A stretch of 64,000 nucleotides of DNA from Dendrolimus kikuchii (taxonomy: Eukaryota; Arthropoda; Insecta; Lepidoptera; Lasiocampidae): positions 7,685,501 to 7,749,500 of the forward strand of contig CM034412.1 in NCBI GenBank assembly GCA_019925095.2, given 5' to 3'. The position numbers and the translations under genes are program-made. Shown here in pieces: positions 10,581 to 21,850 of the stretch. The first letter of the stretch is position 1. Every line of letters starts with the position of its first letter. The notes below the pieces were generated by a model. That model saw nothing but the letters and a program-made list of their open reading frames with translations. It had not been told where the DNA came from and ran no database searches.

Positions 10581-10699
10581 AAAGAAAATTATTGTCTTAA
10601 TTTTCTTTTCTTTACGTAGTAGTTTTGTTTACGTATCCGAAGATTTTTTAAATTATAAAAATAACAACATCTTCTTTAGTAATTCAAAATACATTTTAA

Positions 10700-10862
10700 C
10701 AGATTTTAAGCGCGGTATTTTATTTGATTCGAGTCATCTTTGTCCTCCGTAATCGCGGCTACTGAAAAGTGGACGAAACGTCTAAATAAAAATCAAATCT
10801 TAAAAATCTTAAGACGTAGTTTAAATTATATGTACTAGTCGTGAAAATTTAAGAAGATACAG
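10700..10862 (+). mobile_element. Penelope-like 3' region, diverged copy
   Basis: It has TTAAGCGCGGTATTTTATTT, then CTACTGAAAAGTGGACGAAACGTC and the end GTCGTGAAAATTTAAGAAGA. These are mutated versions of the words in the copies at 6588 and 25213. Confidence 0.55.
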
Positions 10863-11549
10863 TTTTCTTTAATAGTAAAATTACGTATAGAATTTGAAGA
10901 GGGAAAAATGTATGAACCCATTCTGACACATATGTAGTGTAAACAAATGATCGTCTTCATAAATTCCATTATTATCGCGAAACAATCTTTTCTCGTTGCT
11001 ACAGATAACTAAAGTTTAATGGATACTTTATATTTCGAATGCATGACTTCTTAGCACATTTAGAAAAAAAATTACAACATCAATCGCTTTTCAAATGTAG
11101 AATTGTCGCAAGTCCCCTCTCTAAACTTCACTCGACTAAACTAAATAAACATTCAATCAGTGTATTGGAGTGCGGGCCCCTATTTTGTTACTCGAATTGT
11201 ATGAGGGTGCTAAAGTGGCCTATAATAGCCCAGACATAATGCGTTTAAACGAATCATCCACGATTGAATATACTGACGCCATGATAGCTGTTACTTTTTG
11301 ACTATTTGAAATTTTCAAACACCTCCTTATTTAAAAAAAGTAATTGCATTCTTTTGGATATTCCTTGTTATTCTATTTGAAATTTTAGAACAAGAAGTTA
11401 TATCTTAGTTTTAGAACACGCTATATATTTAAAAAAAAAGCAATTAATTATTTACCTTTTATAACAGGTTTCACAATTGTCTTAATATCACGATGGAAAT
11501 CTAAATTGACATTAGTAGGTAGATATATGTAATTAATATGGTTATTTTT
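10863..11549. other. No recognisable feature
   Basis: AT-rich. The frame at 11039-11239 lacks any family signature or coding context. Confidence 0.5.
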
Positions 11550-11825
11550 TTATTGCATGAGTCCAGCAGGCAGGTAGACGTTCCATGTGATGGAAAGTGA
11601 TTACCGTCGCCTATGGACATTTGTAACACCAAAGGCGCTACCAATGTGCTGCCACTCTCTAAAGGTAGACTTGAACCTGGCCACTAATGCCGGAACTCAA
11701 CTTAGGGCTGTGGTTATTGGGGCATACTCTAGACCAGGGGTGGTAGCCATCCAGACGGGCAAATACCCTACCACCTGGCTGACAGGCCGCCCGGTTGCAG
11801 GATTGTATTCTTTCTCAAAGTAGAG
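11550..11825 (+). repeat. Interspersed repeat family A, near-complete copy
   Basis: It starts 'TTTATTGCATGAGTCCAGCA', passes 'TACCGTCGCCTATGGACATT', 'AACACCAAAGGCGCTACCAA' and 'TAGACCAGGGGTGGTAGCCA', and ends near 'GTATTCTTTCTC'. Other copies are at 25745, 35925 and 18775 (inverted). The family has no coding capacity that I can see and its class is unknown. Confidence 0.7.
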
Positions 11826-12564
11826 TAGAGCAAAAGTTCTGGTATTTCCAAAATGGCTACTAATAAGGAATGATAAAAACAGTATATATACAGCACTCAT
11901 CTAAATATTAAACCGTTAACAGTGCTTTAACAAGGCAATAACAGCATTAATTAATTTTTGTTCAGAATATCCTGTACTGAATCATGGCGAATTATTATTT
12001 TGTTGAGATAAAAATAATTGGTTGAAATAAATTCTAATTATATTACAAAAAAAAAATAGAATAATTGTCGTTACAATGATAAATATTAATAATGACTGTT
12101 TCAATTATTAATTAAAATCGGAATGGAATTTATTACAAAGCTATTATTTATATTATAGTGCTGTTATCATTATGATATTTTAATTAAAGTTGTTAACGAG
12201 AACAAATTTGAATATTAGATTAAGCTAGCTAGAGCCGGTAAAACTATAATTTTTGACGATTTTACCTCACAAAAAAGCGGTTCACATCTAGTACCACGAA
12301 TCAAACAAAAAGGAAGATAAAATTATTTTCTTGTACTATAATTGTGCATTATTCTTATCCCGATATTTTATTAATTGCAAAGCTGGCAAACAAACAACGA
12401 CCCATCTACTGGGAAGTGGTTACCGTCGCCTATAGACGTGTTGGCTTCGCGCTTGGTGTGGACCAAAGGCGCGAAGCCAACACGTTAGCAGCACGCAACA
12501 TCGAAGCTATTTAAAAAAATAAAACAACTTGAATAGACTATATAAAAGATGGAGAATACGATGC
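11826..12564. other. AT-rich; family A head fragment with a 16-bp hairpin at 12437-12484
   Basis: 12386-12436 is a family A head. It runs into CGTGTTGGCTTCGCGC (12437-12452), whose exact complement lies at 12469-12484 around a 16-nt loop. The rest of the stretch is without recognisable content. Confidence 0.6.
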
Positions 12565-13310
12565 AATTTTTTTAGATTTCTTGTCTGTTTGTATGTTTGA
12601 TCGGGGTTCACGTAAAAACTACTGGGTCGATTTCGATGGGGTTTTCGCCGATCGACAGCAAATTGTTAGACTTAAAATTTATGCTACTTTTTATCCTGGA
12701 AAACTGCGGGAATTCTTCTGGGAATTATATAAATTGGCCAGATTAAAAAAAAAGCTAATTCGAATGCGATTTTTTCACGACTTTTTAAAATTTTATGTAA
12801 TAGATGTGTGATATTTTTTATCCCGGGAATCCCGTGAAAATTTTCCCAGAAGTGGTTAGAAGTTGTTCGGGTGCTTATTCCGACACAGTTTTCACTAAAA
12901 CGATAGCTTACATTCTTTTTTAAATGCTACGATACTTTGTGTCCCGGGAATGTCGCGAGATTTTTCCAGGTTATAGTACAAATTAGTTAGATTGTATACG
13001 TATTAGCCGATTTCGATATAATTCCACTGAAACGATAGCTTAACACCTTTTTTAAGTGATGCGATGCTTTTATATTTCCGGAATCCCGCAGGAATTTTTC
13101 CGGGAGTGTTATTCATTATATTACTTGAAATCAGGTTGGTTTCGACTCACCTCTATGTTTTGCTGGGCAGCTGTCTATATTATATGGACTTAGTTTCTTT
13201 GATATTATTATATGTGAAAAACCGAATTAAGTTTTTATGTAAGTGAAATGAAGCTACTGCCTAGGGTTTGACACGCGGCGTAGTCGCGGGGCAAACTCTA
13301 GTAAATATTA
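12565..13310 (-). repeat. Lepidopteran-type interspersed repeat, long copy
   Basis: On the minus strand it begins with the hallmark TTGCCCCGCGACTACGCCGC and ends with 'ACAAACAGACAAGAAAT'-type sequence. Inside, 'TCCCGGGAATCCCG' is repeated about every 130 bp (12820, 12940, 13075). The part at 13100-13210 is related, inverted, to 35020-35110. It is non-coding; frames at 12581 and 13064 are shadows. Confidence 0.6.
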
Positions 13311-13562
13311 GAAAATTACGAAAAAAATGTATATATGGGGCGATCATACTTGTTATTCGGGGTTTTTTTGTACACATATTAGTGTAAAATATTGTTAGTC
13401 AGACCTACAACAATCAGGATATTCGTTTTCAGCCAATTGAGGTCTAAGTGCTGATCTCTTGCAAAAGCATATTGATGTTCTGTATTTGAAAGCAATATGT
13501 AGCGAGTTATTTGCTTCCAAAGTCTAAAATTTGCCGAAAGTTTAAAAATTAAGGGGGTGTTA

Positions 13563-14025
13563 ATATTATGAACAACTCTACGGACTCGAGTTCCATACCC
13601 TTTTTTACAACTTAATTTCTAGATTTAATTTTTTGAATTTAACACGCTTATTAGTTATTTTCGTTCTTGTGTGTGACATTAATTTATTGATTTTTGTATT
13701 GAGGTGTATGTATGTTACGAATAACTTATTATATTAATTTATTCTAGTTTTAATACTAAACTTATACTAATGTAGAGTGTATCTTTTACATTCTGGTGTT
13801 GTGGTATATCTATACTTATATATATTGTCCTATCTAGTGCCATGTGTGTAATTTTTTCTTTTGTGTGCCTGGGTTAGTAATTTTTAGGCTCTTTGTGTGT
13901 TTTGGTTTGTTTGTGAAGTGTGCATGTAATGCAATGCGGTGGTAGTGCGCGTTGGTTTCAGTATGTGTAAAAGTTTTGTTGTTAGTTATGTGTTTGTGAC
14001 TTTGTGTGGTGTTGTAATTTATTGT
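13563..14025 (-). mobile_element. 5'-truncated copy of the helicase-unit 3' UTR
   Basis: Read on the minus strand this aligns from end to end with 61778-62265, the 3' UTR of the viral-helicase unit. Shared words include CACTACCACCGCATTGCATT, CACCAGAATGTAAAAGATAC-like sequence and the terminal ACGGACTCGAGT near-palindrome. It is flanked by TTAAGGGGGTGTTA (13549-13562) and TTAA-G(14)-TTA (14026-14046), a target duplication in which one copy has expanded its G run. No helicase coding sequence is present. Confidence 0.8.
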
Positions 14026-14343
14026 TTAAGGGGGGGGGGGGGGTTATGCCCTCTAATTTTGAAACTTTAGAGAAGCAAACTACGAAAAATTTACGGTAGC
14101 TGAGCTCAAAAACGCTCAAGAAAATTCGATTTGAACAATATCTGTAAGTCGTTTTGGAGACTCCATATTCGGATTTCATATCCAAATGACGAGAACAGTT
14201 AGCGTCGCCACGTGTTAATGAACCCTTCAATGTACATATTCCGACACGCACTTGGCCATTTTTTAATAAAAATGTTACCGGGAATAATCATCACCCTTCA
14301 AATTCGTACCAAAATCTTGTCCGTGATACCCCTCCTCCATCTA

Positions 14344-14540
14344 GGATAATGTTAGTGTAAAATACGTCTTGTTTATAGCGTTAAAAATAACGCCGTTAAT
14401 GATTAGCTACATTAGTGTATATACGTTATCTGTCAACGTTAAACGTCATATTAATGACAATTTCCCATTACTAATAACGCGTTAAACCCATCGCCACGTC
14501 TGCGTGAAACGGTCACAAACAGGAACATTATAATCGATTC
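14344..14540. mobile_element. MITE family M copy
   Basis: It runs from GGATAATGTTAGTGTAAAAT to GTGAAACGGTC..AACATTATAATCG, with 'CCATCGCCACGTCTGCGTGA' inside. It is an inverted relative of 36758-36968, and a weaker relative lies at 34650-34765. Confidence 0.5.
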
Positions 14541-15529
14541 GAATAAAATTCAACATGATTTCTGGTTCGAAATTCGAATTGGACACATTCTATTCCATGT
14601 TCAAAAAGTACATTAAGTTCCCTTCAACGCAGAATTCCACATAGAGCATCCATGAATGATTGTTTAATGTACCAGAAGTGAGCAAATTCGTTTTTAAACG
14701 GCTATCAGCCGGTCATTTAAACGGTTGTGAATGGCGCGCACATTCGGAAAGCAGTGCTGTCGTTTTTAGCGAGTAGTGTGACCATTAATAAATGAGCAAA
14801 TGAATTTAATTGGATCATTACTTTTATCCTCGTACTCGTTATATCGTGAACCATTTCTATGTAATTGCGTATATGGGTACTTAAAAGACCAGAAGTGAAC
14901 ATAGCTTGACTTGTCATCACAATATCAAATTGACATGAATGAAACCACGGGAAAATCTGTCGTGTTACTGTAATAAATAAATTACCTGATGAAAGTATGG
15001 AAAAATTGCAACATCTAAAGCGAAACGAATCTATCACTTATTGGAGCTTTCTAATATTTTACATTAAAATCCCGATGAAATGGAAACTCATATTATACGG
15101 ATACGTTATACTGAAAAATAAGCAAAAGAATTTATTTACAACCTTTTTCTACATTAAAAAGACGTGACAATTCATGGCCACCCTATTCGGTAGTATATTA
15201 AGTGGCTCTTAATAATGGGTGTGTATGACAATGGAGCGGCGTTTGTCATCTCACACAATGGCCAGCACACGGGCAGAGTCAACCGATTGTTTGGACATCT
15301 GGGGTTCCTAATATCGATCCGTAAACGGGGACACCCTATTTATTCCCTTTTTAAAATTTTGCCATCTCATTTCATAGATGAGAATGCGGTCGCTTATATT
15401 TATCATTTTTGAATTAGTCCGTTCAGTTCAATGAACAGATTTTAGAATTCATTCAGGTCTTAATTTGAAATATTTGACGTAACGATATTGATTATACGCA
15501 TTTTTTTGGCGGGAACTGAAAAAGGACAG
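14541..15529. other. No recognisable feature
   Basis: Neither the minus-strand frame at 14717-15037 nor the plus-strand frame at 15215-15412 shows a domain, a credible start context or codon bias. I treat both as chance. Confidence 0.45.
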
Positions 15530-15650
15530 AAAACTGAAAAAGTTCGTTTCCAAAATTTACCATGCCAGGAATCGAACCTGAATAGAATAAAAATATTTGG
15601 GAATGACATAACGTTACGCTAAGTATTACGACAAGGCCATATTATTTTCT
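15530..15650 (-). mobile_element. tRNA-derived SINE fragment
   Basis: AAATTTACCATGCCAGGAATCGAACCTG (15555-15582) equals the B-box end of the SINE at 39985-40092, in the same orientation. The A-box side has decayed. Confidence 0.5.
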
Positions 15651-15704
15651 ATTCTATTCCTTTAGCGCTAATGCCACTTGTCTACAGGGTCTATGTAGTT
15701 TTAT

Positions 15705-15900
15705 TTCCGAACTAGCTGTGCCCGCAACTTTGTCCGCGTGGATTTTTTATTCGCAGAACGGAGAACCCAATTTTTAAAAGTATAATTTGCTCCTTATAAC
15801 ATTAGCTATCTGCCAAAGATAGTCCTGTTAAAATCGGTCCAACCGTTTCAGAGATTAGCCGGAATAAACAGACAGGTAACATTTAAAAAATATTTTTTTT
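15705..15900 (+). repeat. Lepidopteran-type interspersed repeat
   Basis: It begins ACTAGCTGTGCCCGCAACTT and includes 'AATCGGTCCAACCGTTTCAG' followed by an 'AAACAGACAGG' end, the standard order in this repeat class. An inverted copy is at 29815-30025. Confidence 0.7.
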
Positions 15901-15994
15901 TATATAAGAACCGTATATACCTTCATATGTGTTTAATAAAAAGCTGTTATTTTGACATTACAAACAGACACTTCAGATTTATTTATCTGTATAA

Positions 15995-16587
15995 AATGTT
16001 ATCTTAAAATAAAAAAACTTCGTTTAAAAAAACCGACTTCTAAGACTAAAAAACTAAAAAGTATATAATAACTTATTTCTAAAGCTATAATTATTAATAT
16101 ATATTATCTAAAACATCTTGAAGTCGGTGCAAAGTAAAACATAAAAATTACTATATTTTGAAAATTACTAAGCACCGACTTTCAGATGTTTTAGATAATA
16201 TATATTAATAATAATAGCTTTAGAAATAAGTTATTTTATACTTTTTGTTTTTTACTTTTTGAAGTCGGTTTTTTTAAACGATTTTTTTTTATTTTTTTGT
16301 TACTTTTTAGTGTCTAGCTAGACACTGGGTAGACCTACGAAAGGTGCCGCGCTCCTTAAAAAATATAGGTCCCAAGAAACGGGAACAAAAAAATGTTCGT
16401 AAAATGAAAACTACGGGGCCAAACTATGTTAAATTTTTAGGGGACCAAATGGCAACTATTCCGCATCAAACTAAATAAGAATCACGTAAATCGGATCATA
16501 AATCTCGGAGTAATCGGTGAACATATATTAAAAAAAAAAAGGATCCCGACTAATTGAGAACCTCATCCTTTTTTTGAAGTCGGTTAA
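15995..16587. mobile_element. Fold-back element, copy 1
   Basis: About 100-bp arms (16029-16129 and 16172-16276) are inverted copies containing ATATATTATCTAAAACATCT, around a short centre. Beyond the right arm follows a unique ~310-bp body (GTGTCTAGCTAGACACTGGG, GTCCCAAGAAACGGGAAC) that ends in GAAGTCGGTT. The end words AACCGACTTC / GAAGTCGGTT recur on both sides. A second copy lies at 23325-23868 and a remnant at 42166-42460. No reading frame. Confidence 0.7.
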
Positions 16588-17569
16588 AAATGCACAATAG
16601 TTATAGGATATTGATAGTGTTTGAGTAGTAATTATGTTTTTGTGAAAAATGTGAACTGTGAGTCAAATGTTGCCTTCCGAATAGTCATAAGAACTCCCTT
16701 AAATGGAATCAGTTCAAGACCTACAATTCGGCTGAGCTATACGAAGACTTATACATACATCAGAAAACGCTCTATGGATCAAGTCCCTTGCTTGCCATTG
16801 TGGCGAATTGTACTACTACTACTTGATCATGAGAGCCGTGGTAGTTTTCTAGGCGAATAATATTCTCAGTGTTCAAAAATAGTTTCAAACCTATAATCAA
16901 CACAAAACACCAATAAATAACTCGTAAGCTTTTCAACGATAATGTATCACCCAATCTCCAAACTTGTACAACATAAACAGCTAAATGAGAAACCGGCATT
17001 AAATTTGAACAGGCCAGTAATCATACGTACACTTTAAAACACCCCACTTCAGGACCCAACCATTTTATTTTGACCCATATGACCGATACCAATTTCCCTT
17101 CGTTGCGGTGCAATTAGTTGACAAGCGCGGGGAAGAGAGGCTCAAGTTAAACTGGTTTTAGGGAGGCCACCCCATTCCCGCTTACCCTATTAAGTGATGG
17201 GTAATTTAGGAATACATAAAGTATATAATAGGGTCCTTAACTTGGACTTAATGAGGTGAAAACGGGACCGTTTACCCGGTAGGTGCGGCGGAGTTAATGT
17301 TCGTTCAAACGTACTGTTGTGCACCAATATAGCACGGGGAAGTTTTACCCGATTCAGAAATATGTTGACTTTTTGATTTCATTCGGTGGGCTGTTAGCCG
17401 TAGCCTACGTACGGTGTGATGCTGTATGCGACCGAGGAATATTTATTATGAATAAGCTTTTTAAAAAGTTTTTTAAATACAAGCTTTTGAGATCCTGGAT
17501 ATCAAGTAGCAGCAGAGTGCTAACGAAGACGAGTAAAACGAGCCCAAACACGACGGGTGTCTTGTTTAG
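16588..17569. other. Repeat fragment then unassigned DNA
   Basis: 16590-16700 carries GTTATAGGATATTGATAGTG and the following words shared with 4910-5030 and 27470-27590. 16861-17569 has no recognisable content; the open frame beginning at 17319 runs into the repeat at 17570. Confidence 0.5.
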
Positions 17570-17775
17570 TACAGGAGTTTCTATGGCCACCTTCCGACTC
17601 CATCATCAGATCAGCTCCATGGTACCATATTATTGCATTGTCACGCAATATACATATGCATGCAAAACTTCAGCTCAATCGGTAACCGGAAAGTTGGTCA
17701 AATTTCACTTGCAAGATTCCACCCGAACTTACATATATACATACATAAGTACATCCATTGCAAGTTAAATAAAAA
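17570..17775 (+). repeat. Dispersed repeat with CATCAGATCAGCTCCATGGT core
   Basis: The words 'CATCATCAGATCAGCTCCAT', 'TGCAAAACTTCAGCTCAATC' and 'CTTGCAAGATTC' form a pattern I associate with a common lepidopteran interspersed repeat. The open frame across it is not a gene. Confidence 0.5.
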
Positions 17776-17799
17776 CTTGTAAAAATGCACTAATCTAAT

Positions 17800-18135
17800 T
17801 TACCATCGCTTTGCAACATGTTGTGGCTTGAATAGAAAAAGCGGCGCAAGCTCTTTAAGTCACAATAGGTTGCGAAGCAGTAGTAAATTAGATTAGGCTC
17901 CCAGAGTAAATAATAACCATAAACAAAATTAAAACTAAATAATTAAAATGAACAAGTTGGCGGTAGGCTAAATAAAACTTTAACAATGCTCATTGACACT
18001 TGACATCTTTGTCTCTCGCGATCACGGCCACTGAAAAGTGGAATAATAAAAATCAAATAAATTACCGCGCTTAAAACCGTTAAAACGTAGTTTTATATTT
18101 GTATACAAGTTGCAAAAACTTAAGAAGATATTAGA
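17800..18135 (+). mobile_element. Penelope-like 3' region, second long copy
   Basis: It is colinear with 6588-6905. The hairpin is damaged: CACTGAAAAGTGGAATAATA lacks the GCCGAAACGTCGG part. Confidence 0.55.
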
Positions 18136-18432
18136 CCCGCCAAAAGTACGGCGCTGAAAGTTCGTCTTAATACGTTCGAAGTGTTTTTTAAGTCATCTCT
18201 GACACATCAGCCGAAATTACGTGGTGTTCGGTGTAATGCCGAACCTTTCATCTAGCGGCTGTTTCCGTGTGAACATATTCAATGTATTTTGAACAGCAAT
18301 CAATACATCGTGCGATGTACACGACCGAAAGTTTGGCGAACGTAGTTTAATCATTTTATGTATATGCTCCGATACTTTTACAGATCTCAAACTACACAAT
18401 TTCACCTGTTCATATTGCAAACACTATATAAT
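18136..18432 (+). mobile_element. MITE family N, copy 1
   Basis: This is an inverted relative of 26805-27090. Both contain AAAGTACGGCGCTG at one end, GTTCGG..TAATGCCGAACC, ATACATCG.G.GATGTA and a TATGCTCCGATACTTTTAC-type other end. Several short palindromes would fold into a branched structure. No coding capacity; the minus-strand frame is a shadow. Confidence 0.65.
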
Positions 18433-18774
18433 AAAATAAACAGTTTAAAGGAATACGTAGCTTTCTTTATATACGATAATATTTTTGAGGAATAGTTTAG
18501 TACCGTACACTATGTTCCATCGCGTAACGCGCTGAAGTACACAGCACGCAATTTCGACTGTTCGACGTTATGTCAATCAAATACTAAAGACCGATCATTT
18601 TTGTCTTTCAATTTATATAGAAAAAAGACAAAAAATAAACTAACTTAGGTAATCATTATAACTTTTTCAAAAGTAAGAATTTTAACTGCGTGAAAAGAGA
18701 TTTAAAGCTAAATTTTAATAAGCAGTTAATAACGTCATGTATCTGTCACTTGTTATCCGTACAGTAACGAAGAA

Positions 18775-19025
18775 AGAATACAATTTTCTACGGTCGGGCG
18801 GCCTGTCGACTGTCGTAAGAGGCGACAAAGCAACCCATAACCTATAGCCAGGTGGTAAGGTATTTGCCGTCTGGATGTCTTACACCCCTGGTCTAGAGTA
18901 GGTATGCGGTCATAACAACCTTGAGTTGTGTTCAGCCTCCCTTTAGAGAGCGGCAGCACATTGGTAGCCCTTCTCGTGTTACAAATATCCGTAGGTGATG
19001 GTAACTGCTTTTCATCAAGCCATGT
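18775..19025 (-). repeat. Interspersed repeat family A, inverted copy
   Basis: It reads on the minus strand like 11550-11825: ATCACCTACGGATATTTGTA, then CTACTCTAGACCAGGGGTGT and CTTACCACCTGG. Confidence 0.7.
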
Positions 19026-20399
19026 GTCTTTGTGTTGAACTCCCGCCCAAAAAATGAAAAAATTCAGTCGCCAAAGTATCGGCACAGTACCTACCTTCGG
19101 TAGGTGTGTCGTTGCGCTTAGACGGATCAATTCTGTCGATAAATTTGGATGAAGCAATCAAAGTGATCTATGTAAACTTAAACTTGAGTCGTTCATTGAA
19201 GCTTGTTGTGCCCTTTCCGGTTTGAACATTTCAAGCAAATTAAATTAATTTGGCTTATCCGTCTAATATCAGCATCAGACGGCTGATGCGGCGGACATAC
19301 GCTTTGCGCGGCGTACGTAACATTACATGAACAGACATATAGACGCACGGATATTTTCTTAAAAAACCACTCTACAAGCGTCAATCAGTATCTTGACGTT
19401 TTGTAGTTGTTTTTGAAACAACTTTTATATAGTTCAATTTTCAACGCGTGCTCTAGAGCACAATATGTATTTTTTTGTTATAATAATAACAAAGAATTTT
19501 ATTATGCCTTTAGAAATCTATTTCTATAAAGTCGCGAAAAAAGTCTAATAAACAACAATAAACTTCTAGGCGACGTTTCTATTCTAAATGTACAATCAAT
19601 GTACATCTTCTTAAATACTTTATTAATAAGGTTTATTTTAAGTGATATTAAGTTTGTAAGATGCAAAAATAAAGTTGTATGGGAATTATATGACATCTTC
19701 TTTCCGTGAAGATATCAAGATAACATTAGTGGCTTCTAAACGGTTGTCCGTAGCAATCATTCATTCAGTTTCATACAAAGTCCATACAAAATGTATGGAG
19801 CAACGGGTGGGATGTCGTTGAATGGATGACGTTTTTCCGTATGATGGTTTTATGTTGATAAATACGCGACTAATCAAATTATTTATGGTATTAAATCGTA
19901 ATAAAATCACTTTTGGGACATCTGCTTTGGGTCTTTTATGTTCCCGTGTTTGAGTGTGAACTGATTTCTTGAAAAGGGTTTTTAAGATACCATAATTGTT
20001 ATGGCAAATACCTTTATAAAACCGTCATGTCTGTCCGCCTGTCCGTTCTTCGATGTACATGCTAAGGTTCACCCGCGACTACGTCTACGTTGGATGAATA
20101 GCAAAGATTACGATTTTTTAACACAGAGAATTTGAATCAGTGAAAATATTACATCGGAAGACTGCTCCCAAGAAAATCCCCCCGGGATCAAAAGTACCGA
20201 AGATTTCCTATCGGTAAACGAAAATCACATCGCATCTAAATGGTTTTACTGTTGATCCCGAACAAACACAAAAAATATGAAACAAAAGACCACACTTACA
20301 ATTTTATACCATTATAGATGTCACAGCGATTTTTGGAGAAAGTTCGAGACGTTTATCAATATGCCCGATAATGTTGGAGTTCTGATAGTCCAATTCAAT
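19026..20399. other. No recognisable gene
   Basis: Mixed-composition DNA without a supported frame. 20030-20270 contains degenerate words of the lepidopteran-type interspersed repeat (GTCTGTCCGCCTGTCCG, CACCCGCGACTACGTC, CCCGGGATC). Confidence 0.45.
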
Positions 20400-20715
20400 C
20401 TTCCGTAGCCCATCCACGTACTCAATTTCTCTATCCCATTCTTTCTATGCAATTCTTCTTGTCTGATCTCTCTATCCCATCCCCTTTATCCCATTACTTC
20501 TAATCCATCACTCTAACTCATTCCAAGGGCTGGCAACTTCTTGGCTTCGCCCCTAGTTTTGCAAACGTCTATAAGCGATGTTAAGTACTAGGTAGGTACT
20601 AGATAAGTACTAGGTAGGTACTAGATAGGTGCTAGGTAAATACTAGGCAGGTACTAGATAGATACTACCTTCCACGAAGCGAGCCGTCTGCCTGTTTACC
20701 AACTTCCGAATTTAA
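20400..20715 (-). repeat. Interspersed repeat family B, inverted, carrying a minisatellite
   Basis: 'TTCTCTATCCCATTC', 'TTGGCTTCGCCCCTAG' and 'GCAAACGTCTATAAGCGATG' match inverted family B (21528, 31250). An array of ~12-bp units splits the family head at 20584-20668. Confidence 0.6.
20584..20668. repeat. Minisatellite of ACTAG(G/A)TAGGT units
   Basis: Seven or so imperfect 12-bp units of the type GTACTAGGTAG / GTACTAGATA run in tandem inside the family B copy. Confidence 0.85.
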
Positions 20716-20750
20716 AAAACCTAATATTTTTTTTCTCTATATATCTATAG

Positions 20751-20800
20751 ATAATTGTATATGGATCAAGTCTATATAATTGTATATGGATCAAGTCTAT
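20751..20800. repeat. Perfect 25-bp tandem duplication
   Basis: 20751-20775 is repeated exactly at 20776-20800 (core GTATATGGATCAAGTC). Confidence 0.9.
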
Positions 20801-20944
20801 ACAAATGAAGTTATTTATCTATAGGTGTTTGGATATTCATAAAAGATGTATCTTACGACCGGATCCTATGTCTTCCTATTTATTCACTTGCCTTATCATC
20901 GGTAGTAATTTTATAGTTCTTGTATAGAGCTTATCTTAAATTTT

Positions 20945-21080
20945 AGCCACTCGTAAGGCAATTAAAGTAAAGTAAAGGCGTATAGATAATAGGGCAAGTA
21001 AAGTAATGATGAAAAGATTGTAAGGCAAGTAAAGGTAATGACGGAAAAATTGTAAGGCAAGTAAAGTAATGACGATAAGT
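20945..21080. repeat. Short tandem array of ~36-bp units
   Basis: Three or four imperfect units with 'GTAAGGCAAGTAAAG.TAATGA' and 'GATTGTAAGG'. Confidence 0.75.
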
Positions 21081-21527
21081 ATCGAAAATTCCATTTCACC
21101 AATTTCTTATAAACAAGCAAGTTCAAAAAAATAGGACATTAACAAGCAGATATGATCGAGGCATTTAATTACGGTAGTGATTTAAAAAGTGCCCAATTTT
21201 TTCGTTCCATACAGTCAGGCTTGTACAAACATTCATATAATTACCAAACTGTATAAGAACAGCACTCGAATTATCCACAAAGGAGGACCACACACGTAGA
21301 CACCTTAAAAGGCATACACAGTAAAAGGTGCTAACGCGAAAACTTAACACTCGCCCCCATTTTTGAAAAACAAACACTTTGAGTAGCGCTTAAACGCCAT
21401 AATCTCTTATGCCGATGGCGCCCCTCGTTTATAACAAAAAAATTGGTACACATCCCAAATTTACACTCTTGTTACTGTACGGTTTTGGTTAAAGTGTTTT
21501 GTTTCGTATATTAAAATTTATTGACTA

Positions 21528-21850
21528 GTTTTTTTATTACAAAGCTGGTAAACAGGCCGACGGCCCAGCTCGTGGAAAGTGGTTACCATCCCCGATGGAC
21601 GTTTGCAACACCAATGGCGGAGTCAACGCATCGCCTGTCTTTAAGTTGCGATAGGTGGATGAAAGAGAGGGATCAGACTGGAGAAATGGGATAGATAGGA
21701 TAGGATGTGAGGAAGTGGGTCATTGGTACTCTCACGCATCGCATAAAACACGATTACATCAATATTAACCGTTTCACGCCGATATTCTGTGAGAACGTGG
21801 TATCACACCGATCACCCAGCGCTAATATTTGGAGTCAAGTACACGCTACA
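21528..21850 (+). repeat. Interspersed repeat family B
   Basis: The head is 'AAACAGGCCGACGGCCCAGC', the middle 'GGGATCAGACTGGAGAAATG', and the end 'GTTTCACGCCGATATTCTGT' then 'GTGGTATCACACCGATC'. It is shared with 31250-31800. Confidence 0.7.

Noticed and set aside
14717..15037. 106-codon minus-strand open frame
   Set aside because: No family motif, AT-driven composition, no conserved context or splice signals; length is within chance for this window.
17319..17768. 149-codon plus-strand open frame
   Set aside because: Its second half is translation of a dispersed repeat (CATCAGATCAGCTCCATGG...), and the first half has no recognisable domain or good start.
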